A stretch of 64,000 nt of DNA. It comes from Aquipseudomonas alcaligenes (GTDB lineage: Bacteria; Pseudomonadota; Gammaproteobacteria; Pseudomonadales; Pseudomonadaceae). Position 1 is the stretch's first letter, and each line of letters begins with the position of its first letter. Below the pieces are notes generated by a model. That model did not search any database. It worked only from the letters and a program-made list of their open reading frames with translations, and had not been told where the DNA came from. A program made the translations under genes and the position numbers. The DNA is taken from positions 372,001-436,000 of the forward strand of contig NZ_FTNW01000001.1 of the NCBI RefSeq assembly GCF_900156545.1, read 5' to 3'. Below are positions 24,703 through 32,338 of this stretch, in pieces.

Positions 24703-24731
24703 TTGACGCTTGCAGAACGCCTCTATAAGAT
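24703..24731 (+). promoter_or_regulatory. Sigma-70 promoter of the tRNA operon
   Basis: TTGACG (24703-24708) is separated by 17 bases from TAAGAT (24726-24731). The following bases (TCGCCCCGC) form a GC-rich discriminator, as in stringently controlled stable-RNA promoters. Start of transcription would be near 24738, about 90 bases before the first tRNA. Confidence 0.7.
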
Positions 24732-24829
24732 TCGCCCCGCTTGTCGAGCACAGCCAGCCGCTGGGTAAGATGGCAACGACCGGAAGCGGTTGGAGCTGTA
24801 GCTTAGAAGTCTGTACCGCAGATGATTAA

Positions 24830-24906
24830 GCGCCCGTAGCTCAGCTGGATAGAGCATCCGCCTTCTAAGCGGATGGTCGCAGGTTCGAGTCCTGCCGGGT
24901 GCGCCA
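24830..24906 (+). tRNA. tRNA-Arg (anticodon TCT)
   Basis: A 77-base cloverleaf: acceptor GCGCCCG pairs with CGGGTGC at the 3' side (one G-T), D arm AGCTCAGCTGGATAGAGC, anticodon loop CTTCTAA with TCT at 24864-24866, T arm with GGTTCGAGTCC, and encoded CCA. First of three tRNAs. Confidence 0.95.
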
Positions 24907-24938
24907 TTTGGCGAATCAGGCACAAGCAACGCAATATG

Positions 24939-25014
24939 GTGGGCGTAGCTCAGTTGGTAGAGCACAGGATTGTGGCTCCTGGTGTCGTGGGTTCGATTCC
25001 CATCGTCCACCCCA
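24939..25014 (+). tRNA. tRNA-His (anticodon GTG)
   Basis: A 76-base cloverleaf starting GTGGGCG, with anticodon GTG at 24972-24974 and encoded CCA. The base before it is G (24938), which in mature tRNA-His is kept as G-1 and pairs with the discriminator C. Confidence 0.95.
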
Positions 25015-25021
25015 TATTCGA

Positions 25022-25053
25022 GAAAACGCCAGGCCCAAAGCCTGGCGTTTTCG
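25022..25053 (+). terminator. Terminator-like hairpin between tRNA-His and tRNA-Leu
   Basis: AAAACGCCAGG and CCTGGCGTTTT pair around CCCAAAG-type loop bases, followed by TCGTTTC. It looks like a functional intrinsic terminator or a processing hairpin; if it terminates, tRNA-Leu depends on read-through or its own weak promoter. Confidence 0.65.
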
Positions 25054-25069
25054 TTTCAAGCGTTACCAC

Positions 25070-25154
25070 GCGGACGTGGTGAAATTGGTAGACACACCAG
25101 ATTTAGGTTCTGGCGCCGCAAGGTGTGAGAGTTCGAGTCTCTCCGTCCGCACCA
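25070..25154 (+). tRNA. tRNA-Leu (anticodon TAG), prophage attachment site
   Basis: An 85-base class II tRNA with a long variable arm, acceptor GCGGACG pairing with CGTCCGC, anticodon TAG at 25104-25106 and encoded CCA. An integrase gene starts 173 bases downstream, so the 3' part of this tRNA is the likely attB/attL core; the matching attR is outside the window. Confidence 0.94.
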
Positions 25155-25161
25155 TCTTTTT

Positions 25162-25272
25162 CTTTCGCTAGCTTCCGATACCTTTCGCGAAACCCTTAGC
25201 GGCGCGCTCTATAGCGCACTCCACAAGAGCATATGTCTTTCGCAGTCCTTCGCTGCGTTCGCATACATTCGC
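25162..25272 (+). repeat. CTTTCGC repeats, candidate arm-type integrase sites
   Basis: Exact CTTTCGC occurs at 25162, 25182 and 25237, with near copies at 25247 (CCTTCGC) and 25266 (CATTCGC), all in one orientation between tRNA-Leu and the integrase start. Short direct repeats flanking an attachment core are the usual arm-type binding sites of tyrosine integrases. Function is inferred from position. Confidence 0.5.
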
Positions 25273-25327
25273 GCATTTCTAGTACATTCATCAGTACAGC
25301 TGAGTTCGACTGATCTGCGGATGTACT

Positions 25328-26554
25328 ATGCCCCTCACCGATACCGCCGTCCGTAACGCCAAAGCCCAGGAAAAGGACTACTCCCTGAACGACATGGACG
25401 GGCTATCGCTGTTCGTGTCTGCGAAGGGCACGAAGTCCTGGCACTTCCGTTTCTCCTGGCACGGCAAGCAGCCGCGTATATCCCTCGGCATGTACCCAGA
25501 GCTCAGCCTTCGCGACGCCCGTGAGGCCCGAGACAAAGCACGCTCGCTGGTGGCCAAGGGCATCGATCCGCGGCTCCAGCGGCGCGCGGAACGGCACGAA
25601 GCAGGCCGATCTGCTGAGTCGACCTTCGCCGCTGTCGCCGAGCGCTGGCAGGAGTTCCGCAACCCGCGATTGACCGCCGGCCGGCAGGGCAGCATCGCTC
25701 AGAGCCGACGATACCTGGACAAGGACCTGATCCCAGCGCTCGGTAAATTGCCCATCTCGGAGATCACTCGCGCGGATGTTCTGGGCGCCGTCCGTCGGAT
25801 TGAGCAGCGCGGCGCGCTGGATGTGGCGAAGAAGTGCAGGACCTGGCTGAACCAGATCTTCCGCTTCGCCATAGCCGAGGGGCTGACGGAGTCCAACCCG
25901 GCTTCTGACTTGGACATCATGGCGGCGCCGGCGCCCGCGCCACAGCACAACCCGCACCTGAAGCTGAATGAGCTTCCTGAGCTACTCAGGGCTCTCAGGG
26001 CCTATAGCGGGTCTAGCATCACCGCGTCGGGCGTGCGTCTGCTGCTGCTCACCATGGTGCGAACGCAGGAGCTGCGCTTCGCTGAGCGGAAGCAGTTCGA
26101 CCTCGGCGAGGCGCTGTGGAGCATCCCGCCTGAAGTGGTGAAGCAGCTGCAGGGTAAAGCGAAGGAAGATCGAAACATGCCCGATTACCTGGTGCCGCTG
26201 TCGCGCCAGGCCGTTGAGGAGGTTCGCAAGCTGCTGGCCATCGGCGGCAACTACCGCCTGTTGCTGCCCGGGCGCAATGACCCGAACACGCCGATCAGCG
26301 AGAACACCCTGAACACTGCGCTCAAGCGCATGGGCTATGAGGGGCGCCTGACCGGCCACGGTATCCGCGGCACGATCTCGACGGCGCTGCATGAGGCTGG
26401 CTTCAAGTCGGAGTGGATCGAGGCCCAGCTGGGCCACGCGGACCCGAACAAGGTCCGCGGTGCATACAACCACGCCGAGTACCTGGAGCAGAGGAGGGAG
26501 ATGATGCAGTGGTGGGCCGACAAGCTCGATGAGCTGGAGCGTCAGGCCTCCTGA
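25328..26554 (+). CDS. Tyrosine-type prophage integrase with DUF4102 arm-binding domain
   Basis: 408 residues. An N-terminal DUF4102-type arm-DNA-binding domain (about 1-85; SLFVSAKGTKSWHFRFSW) is followed by a SAM-like core-binding region (about 100-200) and the catalytic domain with Arg in MVRTQELR, HGIRG, LGHAD and the nucleophile Tyr in RGAYNHAEYLEQR. It belongs to the P4/CP4-57 type that uses tRNA 3' ends. No good Shine-Dalgarno precedes the ATG. The 3' end overlaps the convergent AlpA-like gene by 13 bp. Confidence 0.93.
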   Translation: MPLTDTAVRNAKAQEKDYSLNDMDGLSLFVSAKGTKSWHFRFSWHGKQPRISLGMYPELSLRDAREARDKARSLVAKGIDPRLQRRAERHEAGRSAESTFAAVAERWQEFRNPRLTAGRQGSIAQSRRYLDKDLIPALGKLPISEITRADVLGAVRRIEQRGALDVAKKCRTWLNQIFRFAIAEGLTESNPASDLDIMAAPAPAPQHNPHLKLNELPELLRALRAYSGSSITASGVRLLLLTMVRTQELRFAERKQFDLGEALWSIPPEVVKQLQGKAKEDRNMPDYLVPLSRQAVEEVRKLLAIGGNYRLLLPGRNDPNTPISENTLNTALKRMGYEGRLTGHGIRGTISTALHEAGFKSEWIEAQLGHADPNKVRGAYNHAEYLEQRREMMQWWADKLDELERQAS

Positions 26555-26769
26555 TTGGCTGCGGACTCCTTCTCAGCCTGCCAGGCGCGCACCTCATCCT
26601 CGCGCCAAGCAACCGCGCGGCGGCCAATCTTGCGCTGGCGCGGGAACCGGCCGGCAGCCATCTCGGTGTAGATGAAGGTCGTACCCATGCCGGTGATCTC
26701 CCGCACCTTGGCGATGCGGAGGAAGTTGACCTGGGTCTCGGTGATTGGGGTGGCTTCGACTGCAGACAT
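26542..26769 (-). CDS. AlpA-family / excisionase-like DNA-binding protein
   Basis: 75 residues with a MerR-like winged helix: FLRIAKVREITGMGTTFIYTE and then GRFPRQRKIGRRAVAWREDEV, the typical AlpA pattern. Such proteins activate or direct excision by cognate P4-type integrases. It overlaps the integrase 3' end tail to tail, which fits a paired integrase/excisionase role. Confidence 0.8.
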   Translation of the reverse strand: MSAVEATPITETQVNFLRIAKVREITGMGTTFIYTEMAAGRFPRQRKIGRRAVAWREDEVRAWQAEKESAANQEA

Positions 26770-26785
26770 GGCAGGTCCTCTTCGG

Positions 26786-27208
26786 TCAGGTGTTCTGGGC
26801 GTGATAGGGGCACTGGCACCGATCAGGATGCTGTCCAGTGCCTCGGCAGATGTTCGGGGTGAGGGCGATCAGCTCCTCCCGGGAGAGGGGCTGCTCCTCA
26901 GGCTCGATGGCCGGCAATTGGTCGACCTCGACTATGGGCAGGCCGACCTGCAGCGCGACGCTACGCTCGAGCACGGCGCCGCGGGAGCCTTGCCAGCCCG
27001 GAAGCAGGGCGATCAGGTCGCTGCCAAGCATCTGGCGCAGGGCCTGGCGCATGTATGAGTCCCAGTCAGGCTGGGCCGGGTTCTCCGCCGGGTTCTCCAC
27101 GTGGTAGCCCAGAGCCCGGAGGCGGGCGGCCTCGGCGTGGAAGGCGGGGTAGTTGTATTCGGGCAGGCCGGTCATGGGGCCGGCCAGGTAGATGCGTTTC
27201 GCGGGCAT
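26786..27208 (-). CDS. DUF4406 (nucleoside 2-deoxyribosyltransferase-like) protein
   Basis: 140 residues. It opens RIYLAGPMTGLPEYNYPAF and contains SDLIALLPGWQGSRGAVLE, the two conserved parts of DUF4406 and related nucleoside 2-deoxyribosyltransferase folds. Phage copies are thought to act on nucleotides, but activity is unproven. A Cys-rich tail (CRGTGQHPDRCQCPYH) may bind a metal. It ends 16 bases from the excisionase start on the same strand. Confidence 0.7.
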   Translation of the reverse strand: MPAKRIYLAGPMTGLPEYNYPAFHAEAARLRALGYHVENPAENPAQPDWDSYMRQALRQMLGSDLIALLPGWQGSRGAVLERSVALQVGLPIVEVDQLPAIEPEEQPLSREELIALTPNICRGTGQHPDRCQCPYHAQNT

Positions 27209-27299
27209 GGCAAAAATCCTTGTGCCGATCAGCGGCAGCTGGTGAAAGAAAGGGGAATCGGCTCTACTGGAGAGCCCCGCAATACGAAAGGAGATCGAG

Positions 27300-27497
27300 A
27301 TGGGCGATTGGTCGGATTACTTCGAAGAGTTTCCGGAAGAGAACCCTGCCAACCAGGTTCCCAAGCGCAACCCGCTGGAGCAGGCGCGCGATACGATTGC
27401 TGGCAAGGAGGCAGGTAAGGGTGCAGCTCAGGCCGAGTTGGATCAGCTGATCCGTGAGTCGAAACTGGCGGCGGAAGCCAAGAAGAAAAGCGACTAG
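27300..27497 (+). CDS. Small acidic/Lys-rich phage protein, unknown
   Basis: 65 residues, highly charged, no Cys and no membrane segment; begins MGDWSDYFEEFPEENPANQ and ends in a Lys-rich helix (AELDQLIRESKLAAEAKKK). It lies on the plus strand inside a block of minus-strand genes. AAAGGAG before the ATG supports translation. I do not recognise the family. Confidence 0.55.
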   Translation: MGDWSDYFEEFPEENPANQVPKRNPLEQARDTIAGKEAGKGAAQAELDQLIRESKLAAEAKKKSD

Positions 27498-27583
27498 GCC
27501 AGTTTCTTGATCGGCGTGCAGCGCAGGCATCTGCAGATGCCGATGCGCTCGCCGGTGGAGCGGCAGTAGGTGGGGGTGTTCAT
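27494..27583 (-). CDS. Tiny Cys-rich protein (29 aa), unknown
   Basis: The ATG lies one base after the stop of the upstream gene (TGA-G-ATG), a coupled arrangement. The product contains TGERIGICRCLRCTP, i.e. four Cys in 29 residues arranged like a small metal-binding knuckle. Too short for routine gene callers. Function unknown; reality is supported by coupling and the Cys pattern only. Confidence 0.45.
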   Translation of the reverse strand: MNTPTYCRSTGERIGICRCLRCTPIKKLA

Positions 27584-27584
27584 C

Positions 27585-28037
27585 TCAATCACAGCTGCCG
27601 CCCTCGCTGTCGATGCCCAGCGGTTGCTCCGGCAGCGGCTGCAGGAGTCGCTGCAGCCCCCTGTCTATCGGGATCGGCACGGCGAAGTCTTGCTGCCAGG
27701 ATGGGGCGCCTTCTCGACGGCGGATGGCCAGCAGTAGGGTATTGAGGCTGCAGCCCTTACCTATGGTCATCCCGCCCGGCAGGCGGACCTGGCAGGGCAG
27801 CCTCCACTCGGCCGCGGCGCCGATCAGGGCATTGATGTTGGTTGCCTCCAGCGCCGAGCCAGGGTAACCACCGTGCTCATCGTGCTGCTGGTGCCATTCG
27901 TGGTTCTCCCGCAGGGCGGCGGCCAGCAGCGAGATACGGGCCTTCAGGCGCTGCACGCAGCTATGGCTGCCGTCCTGGCCATGGCTCCAGCCGTAGAAGC
28001 AGTCGGGACATACGTGGATTTGCGGATTTTCGGACAT
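27585..28037 (-). CDS. Phage protein with N-terminal zinc-like motif, unknown
   Basis: 150 residues. The N-terminus (HVCPDCFYGWSHGQDGSHSC) carries a C-x2-C ... H ... C set that could hold zinc; the rest is helical without recognised domain. It belongs to the leftward block of small genes ahead of the AlpA-like gene and is followed by a coupled 29-residue frame. Confidence 0.6.
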   Translation of the reverse strand: MSENPQIHVCPDCFYGWSHGQDGSHSCVQRLKARISLLAAALRENHEWHQQHDEHGGYPGSALEATNINALIGAAAEWRLPCQVRLPGGMTIGKGCSLNTLLLAIRRREGAPSWQQDFAVPIPIDRGLQRLLQPLPEQPLGIDSEGGSCD

Positions 28038-28092
28038 AGCGAATCCTTACCGCCGGACGGCGCCGGCAGCTGGGTGGATGGGGAAGGTGTTA

Positions 28093-28299
28093 TTAGGGTT
28101 GGCGCGGGGGGCTGAGCGCCTCGGCGAGCGCACCGATGAAGCCGCCCGACTCCTGCCGGGCGCGTGAGCATCCCTCGCAGTGGCAGCCCAGGTACCAATT
28201 GCCTTTGCCGCGGTACTCGTGAACGGGATCGCCTGGCTGCCATCCAGGGCAGTCGCGGTGGTTACAGGCCGGGCAGCGGGGCTTCTTGATTCGGCTCAA
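28093..28299 (-). CDS. Small zinc-motif protein with TTG start, unknown
   Basis: 68 residues from a TTG that overlaps the previous stop (TTGA), with AGGAG about nine bases upstream. RCPACNHRDCPGW and CHCEGC give five or six Cys/His ligands typical of a small zinc ribbon. A longer frame starting at an upstream ATG would overlap the preceding gene deeply and is less likely. Confidence 0.55.
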   Translation of the reverse strand: MSRIKKPRCPACNHRDCPGWQPGDPVHEYRGKGNWYLGCHCEGCSRARQESGGFIGALAEALSPPRQP

Positions 28300-28829
28300 G
28301 GCTGCTGCTCCTGCTCGGCCTGCTGGGCGGTGGCCCGATCCAGGCGTTCGACCTCGGCCAGAATCAGGGCGCCTGCTCGGACGTAGTTGGCCCGAGCATC
28401 CCTCGGCTTCCACCATTTAGATGTGAACGGCCAGATGGCAGGCGCCTCGTCGTTCGCGCCATTGAGGATGTACGCCGCTGCCGCCCTGGGCAGCTCGGCG
28501 GCGCAGTAGAGATCGTCGTGCGCCGGCGTCCAGCCCTCGGCAGTGAGCTGGCGGTTACGCTCGGCCAGTACGTCCTGGGCTGCGGTGCTCAGCAGGGGAG
28601 CGCCGGTCATGTAGCTGGGGTGATGGTCGTGGGCAGCAAGCGGCCAGACCTGAAGAACCTTGTCGCCCTGATACTGCATAAGCAGGGTGCCGTTCTCTTC
28701 TGCAAACCATCGGCCTTGCTCATCTTTCCGTGCAATCAGGTAATACCTGTCGCCCTGGCCGTCCCAGTTATCGAGGTAGTGGATGGCGTACAGGCCGGCT
28801 GGCGCGTGCGCAGCGGTTTCAGTGGACAT
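28296..28829 (-). CDS. Phage protein of unknown function
   Basis: 177 residues, first gene of the leftward cluster 28829-27494. The first 70 residues (LYAIHYLDNWDGQGDRYYLI, then RWFAEENGTLLMQYQ) look like a small beta domain. The second half, from LLSTAAQDVLAERNRQLTAEGWTPAHDD, resembles the segment found in many phage proteins annotated only as hypothetical. No catalytic motif identified. Confidence 0.6.
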   Translation of the reverse strand: MSTETAAHAPAGLYAIHYLDNWDGQGDRYYLIARKDEQGRWFAEENGTLLMQYQGDKVLQVWPLAAHDHHPSYMTGAPLLSTAAQDVLAERNRQLTAEGWTPAHDDLYCAAELPRAAAAYILNGANDEAPAIWPFTSKWWKPRDARANYVRAGALILAEVERLDRATAQQAEQEQQP

Positions 28830-28910
28830 GACTTCTCCCTCGCCAGTGGCGTGAAAGGTGGGTTGTGGGGTAGGTTCGATGTTCAGCGAAGGGCGGTATC
28901 AGGATAAGTT

Positions 28911-29909
28911 ATGGAAAATCCAACAAAGAATCAGCATTTCGTCTCCCAGTCCGAGCAAAGATGTAACTGTATAGATGAGAGTCGCCCAAAGAATAAGCAG
29001 AGGATTTACAGGTTCGAAATTGTTGATCGAGAGAATAGTGTTGTTCGCTTAGTTGGTGCTGATGGAGTGAGGATAAAAAGTAATCTCTCCTTTAATGATC
29101 TTTTTAGCTTTGATGTTAAAAATGAGGCTACAAGGAAAAATCTAGAGAATTTCTTCCAGGTGTATGAGGAGGATGTTGCGTCAGCGTCGCGGCTGCTTAT
29201 TTCTGAATCAAAAGTTCGATCACAGGGTGATGTGTTAGAAGCTGCTGCGGTGCGAGTATTTAAATCGAAATTTATGGGGTGGATAAGAAATCCATACTCT
29301 ATTGTTTCAACGATTAATATGTTCAAAGGGTTGGTAGGCTGTGTTCCCACTGATGCACGGCTGCTAGAGGACTTTCTTGATATTCGCTTAGGCGCAAAGC
29401 CCCACTTGGCTAATGTATGTGCTGAGTTTGGTGTGACGCAGGAACAATATTTTCAATGGCTGGAGATTCTTTTCCTTGCGTTAATGACCCCGCCTGGCGG
29501 AGTGGTAAGTATATTGGAGTCAGTTGCTGAAAAAATCGCAGGATCAATAGGGCGCATGGGGCATGTGATAGTTGCGACTTTTGATGATGTTGCTGGGTGT
29601 CGAGTCGCTCTGCCTGATACGGGTTATCTTCAAGGTACTCAAGATCCTAATCATAATATGTTCCTTTTTAATCTCGGGCGGAGTGCGTATGCGGCCTTCA
29701 ATGTTGTGAATTTGTCTAGGCAGACCATTGTGGATGTGCCTGATTATATGAGAGAGCAGGCGCAGTCATTCGATATTAAGTTTTCAGCGCAGTATCACCA
29801 TAATAATATGGTTTTATTGGAGAAATTTAATGCGCTTGCTGTCTACCAGTGTAACTCTCATGTTTTCTGCGCTGACTCGCAGATTTACGGAGTTACAACT
29901 ATCAGGTGA
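28911..29909 (+). CDS. AT-rich cargo gene; DUF4238-like protein
   Basis: 332 residues, plus strand, between two leftward clusters. The start KNQHFVSQSEQR followed by KNKQRIYRFEI and LSFNDLFSFDV resembles the opening of DUF4238 proteins, which are of unknown function; similarity further on is not clear. Base composition is strikingly AT-rich and codon use is unlike all neighbours (many AAT, ATT, TTT, AGA codons), indicating separate acquisition. AGGATAAGTT precedes the ATG. The context (single gene, opposite orientation, foreign composition, in the lysogenic arm) is that of a moron, possibly a superinfection-exclusion or anti-phage gene; that role is inference. Confidence 0.6.
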   Translation: MENPTKNQHFVSQSEQRCNCIDESRPKNKQRIYRFEIVDRENSVVRLVGADGVRIKSNLSFNDLFSFDVKNEATRKNLENFFQVYEEDVASASRLLISESKVRSQGDVLEAAAVRVFKSKFMGWIRNPYSIVSTINMFKGLVGCVPTDARLLEDFLDIRLGAKPHLANVCAEFGVTQEQYFQWLEILFLALMTPPGGVVSILESVAEKIAGSIGRMGHVIVATFDDVAGCRVALPDTGYLQGTQDPNHNMFLFNLGRSAYAAFNVVNLSRQTIVDVPDYMREQAQSFDIKFSAQYHHNNMVLLEKFNALAVYQCNSHVFCADSQIYGVTTIR

Positions 29910-29978
29910 GAGGCAGTGCTTTGTGCTTTCACGCGAAAACCCAGTCGCGCTTCGAGCACTGGTGAAGGCTACGTTCTG

Positions 29979-30335
29979 CTAGATCAACTCATTTAGCGTC
30001 GACCGCGGCCCCTGCGTCCACGGAATAACCACCGCACCATCCGGCGGAGCGCAGTGCCAGGCCTGCTGGTACTGCTGCCCGTCGATCACTTCCACACCCA
30101 CGATCACCAGGCCGAGGGTGGCCATGCCTTCCAGGCGCACGTCGTAGAGCCTGTGCAGCGCGTCTGGCTGGTGTGGTGATGACTTGAACAGGTAGGCGCA
30201 CAGGGACGGCCAGCCCATCGGGGTTCGCTGCTCCATGTGGATTTGCACGTCGCCGAGAATGCGCGGGTCTCTGTCCAGGTCGTACTGGGATCGCTTCTTG
30301 CCGCGGTGGTAGAGCTGTCTGATCTTGAAGTGCAT
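29979..30335 (-). CDS. SOS-controlled phage protein of unknown function
   Basis: 118 residues, beginning MHFKIRQLYHRGKKRSQYDLD, with no recognised domain; mixed alpha/beta composition and no membrane segment. A 16-bp LexA box lies 13 bases upstream of its ATG, so it should be expressed when the prophage host suffers DNA damage. It is separated from the methyltransferase gene by about 170 bp and probably has its own transcript. Confidence 0.55.
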   Translation of the reverse strand: MHFKIRQLYHRGKKRSQYDLDRDPRILGDVQIHMEQRTPMGWPSLCAYLFKSSPHQPDALHRLYDVRLEGMATLGLVIVGVEVIDGQQYQQAWHCAPPDGAVVIPWTQGPRSTLNELI

Positions 30336-30347
30336 GGCGGCTCAATA

Positions 30348-30363
30348 CTGTTTATACGTACAG
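30348..30363. promoter_or_regulatory. LexA (SOS) box upstream of 29979-30335
   Basis: CTGTTTATACGTACAG fits CTGT-N8-ACAG with an AT-rich centre, the gamma-proteobacterial LexA operator. It sits within promoter distance of the leftward gene only; no rightward gene follows nearby. Confidence 0.7.
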
Positions 30364-30508
30364 TATTTTTGCAGCCTGTATCTCGCTCGTCGAGTCTCGC
30401 CCGTCGCCTGCGGCGTCATGTCCCTGGTCAGGTCGTGGCCCCGCCCTATACTCCGGACCACGCCCGCCGGCCGCGCATCGGGCAAGGATGGCGGCCGGGC
30501 AGGGTGGC

Positions 30509-32338
30509 TTAGGCAGCGGCCTCCCGGCTGTAGAGGTCGATCAGGTCCGCGGCATTGGCCGCGATCAGGTCTTCCGCTTCATCCGGGCACACACTGTTTC
30601 CGATTAGTCGGATCTGGTCGGTAGCCTTGATGTCCCTCCACTCCAGCTGGCCAGTCTCCTCGCTCAAGAACAGTCCGCGGTCGAGGATGTAGTCCGGGCT
30701 GAAGCCTTGGGCAAGCTTCAGCTCCTGCGGCTTGAGCATGCGCAGGCTGAAGTCCACCAGCACGTAGTCGCCGAGCAGCACCAGGTCGACCGGCTCCGGG
30801 AAGTGCTCCGGCAGGTACTTGTGCAGGAACTCAGCGCAAAGACGCGCCTGCTCCATCAGGTGCGGCGGCAGCAGGGTGGCCGGGACGTGGTGCACAGTTA
30901 CCAGGGCCATGCGGTCCTTGGCGGTCACCGTGCTGGTCGGCTCGCGCAGAGTCAGCGTGTTCTCGCCCATGCCGTGGTACTTGATCAGGTATGCACTGGC
31001 CAGCCGCTGGTTTGAGCCGCTGCCGCAGATTGTGCTGATCGGGTCCAGAGCATGGCGGCCGTCGCCATCGTAGAAGCCGCCGTTGGCCTGCTCGAAGTGG
31101 CAACTCGCCAGGGCATGGTGGCCGCTGCTGGTTGTCGCTGTGCTGAGCGGCTGATGCAGGCCGGCGCCGATCGATCCCTTGCGCAGAGTAACCATCGCGG
31201 CACTTACCAGGGCCTGCTCGCCGCGGTTCGCGCCGGTGATGGTGCGGGTGGCCTCAGTCATGGGGTAACCGGAGCGGTCGCCATGATGGGTCAGGTGGGT
31301 GAGGTGAGCTGCCGACAGAGCGAAATGCCCGCCCTTGACCTGGGCGACCTGCGTGCGCAGGGCCTCATTGACCGCGAACGTGCGCTGGGTGCTGGCGTTG
31401 GCGAACTCGGTCAGGTTGGCGGCGGCCAGGGCCTGGTCGCTCAGCGGCACGAAGAACGGGTTGTCGCTCATTACCGTATGCCGCCAGAAACCTTTGGCTA
31501 CGCGGCGGTGGGTGTTGTCGACGAGCTTGCGCTTGCGGGTGATCAGGCTCTTTCCGAGGTCGTTGAAGTCGATGCACTCGGCGGCGGTGCGCCAGGCCAG
31601 CTGGCCGCGCTTCGGCTTCTGGTGGCGCTTCGGCTTGGTCCAGACGATGGGGCGGCCATCGGTACGGCCGATCATAAAGAGGCGCTTGCGGATAGTCGGC
31701 GCGCCGGCATTGGCGGCGCGGCGCTCCTGCCATTCCACGTTGCAGCCAAGGCCCTGGACCAAGGCGCTTTTCGGCACCCAGAGGCCAATCGCGTCCATGA
31801 TTTCCGGGAAATCGGGATGATCCTCGGCCAGACCCGTACTGAGGCAGGCGACGAACGCCTGGAAGGTGCGGCCGCGCAAAGCCTTGATCGGCTTGCAGTC
31901 ATCGTCGAGCGGCCCCCAGTCCTGGAACTCCTCGACGTTCTCGAGGAAGAACAGTCGCGGGCGGGTGGCGTGGACCCAGCGCACCACTACCCAGGCCAGG
32001 GAGCGGACGCGGCGGCTGCGCGGTGCGGCGCCTTTCGCCTTGCTGAAGTGGCGGCAATCGGGCGACGCCCACAAGATGCCCACCGGCTGGCCACCGGTAG
32101 CCTCCAGCGGGTCAACATCGAAAACGTCCGTGATGAAGTGGCGCGTCTTCGGGTGGTTCGCTCGGTGGACGGCGATAGCGATGGCGTTGTGGTTGATGGC
32201 GATGTCCGGGTCGCGGTAGACCCTGGCGCCGCCGCTGCTGGCGCCGCCGGCGCCGGCAAACAGGTCGACATACAGCTCGCGATTGAACGGCAGCGCTTGC
32301 TGCGCCGCCAGGTGAAGGTGCGGGTTGTAGGAGGTCAT
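30509..32338 (-). CDS. DNA (cytosine-5) methyltransferase, phage type
   Basis: 609 residues. Motif I is DLFAGAGGASSG (about 25-36), the catalytic loop is SPDCRHFS (about 90), ENVEEF is motif VI, and RKRLFMIG matches motif VIII; GNSVCP near the C-terminus is motif X. The catalytic Cys is present although the usual Pro-Cys reads Asp-Cys, a variant I associate with phage enzymes. The target-recognition region contains about four imperfect repeats of the type P-x-STxTxxxxxxALxS. The enzyme probably methylates phage DNA against host restriction. Last gene of the long leftward operon; ATGA overlap with the gene before it. Confidence 0.85.
   Translation of the reverse strand: MTSYNPHLHLAAQQALPFNRELYVDLFAGAGGASSGGARVYRDPDIAINHNAIAIAVHRANHPKTRHFITDVFDVDPLEATGGQPVGILWASPDCRHFSKAKGAAPRSRRVRSLAWVVVRWVHATRPRLFFLENVEEFQDWGPLDDDCKPIKALRGRTFQAFVACLSTGLAEDHPDFPEIMDAIGLWVPKSALVQGLGCNVEWQERRAANAGAPTIRKRLFMIGRTDGRPIVWTKPKRHQKPKRGQLAWRTAAECIDFNDLGKSLITRKRKLVDNTHRRVAKGFWRHTVMSDNPFFVPLSDQALAAANLTEFANASTQRTFAVNEALRTQVAQVKGGHFALSAAHLTHLTHHGDRSGYPMTEATRTITGANRGEQALVSAAMVTLRKGSIGAGLHQPLSTATTSSGHHALASCHFEQANGGFYDGDGRHALDPISTICGSGSNQRLASAYLIKYHGMGENTLTLREPTSTVTAKDRMALVTVHHVPATLLPPHLMEQARLCAEFLHKYLPEHFPEPVDLVLLGDYVLVDFSLRMLKPQELKLAQGFSPDYILDRGLFLSEETGQLEWRDIKATDQIRLIGNSVCPDEAEDLIAANAADLIDLYSREAAA

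Noticed and set aside
24780..24829. tRNA-like fragment before tRNA-Arg
   Set aside because: Contains GTAGCTTAG-like bases but no cloverleaf or CCA end can be drawn; probably operon leader.
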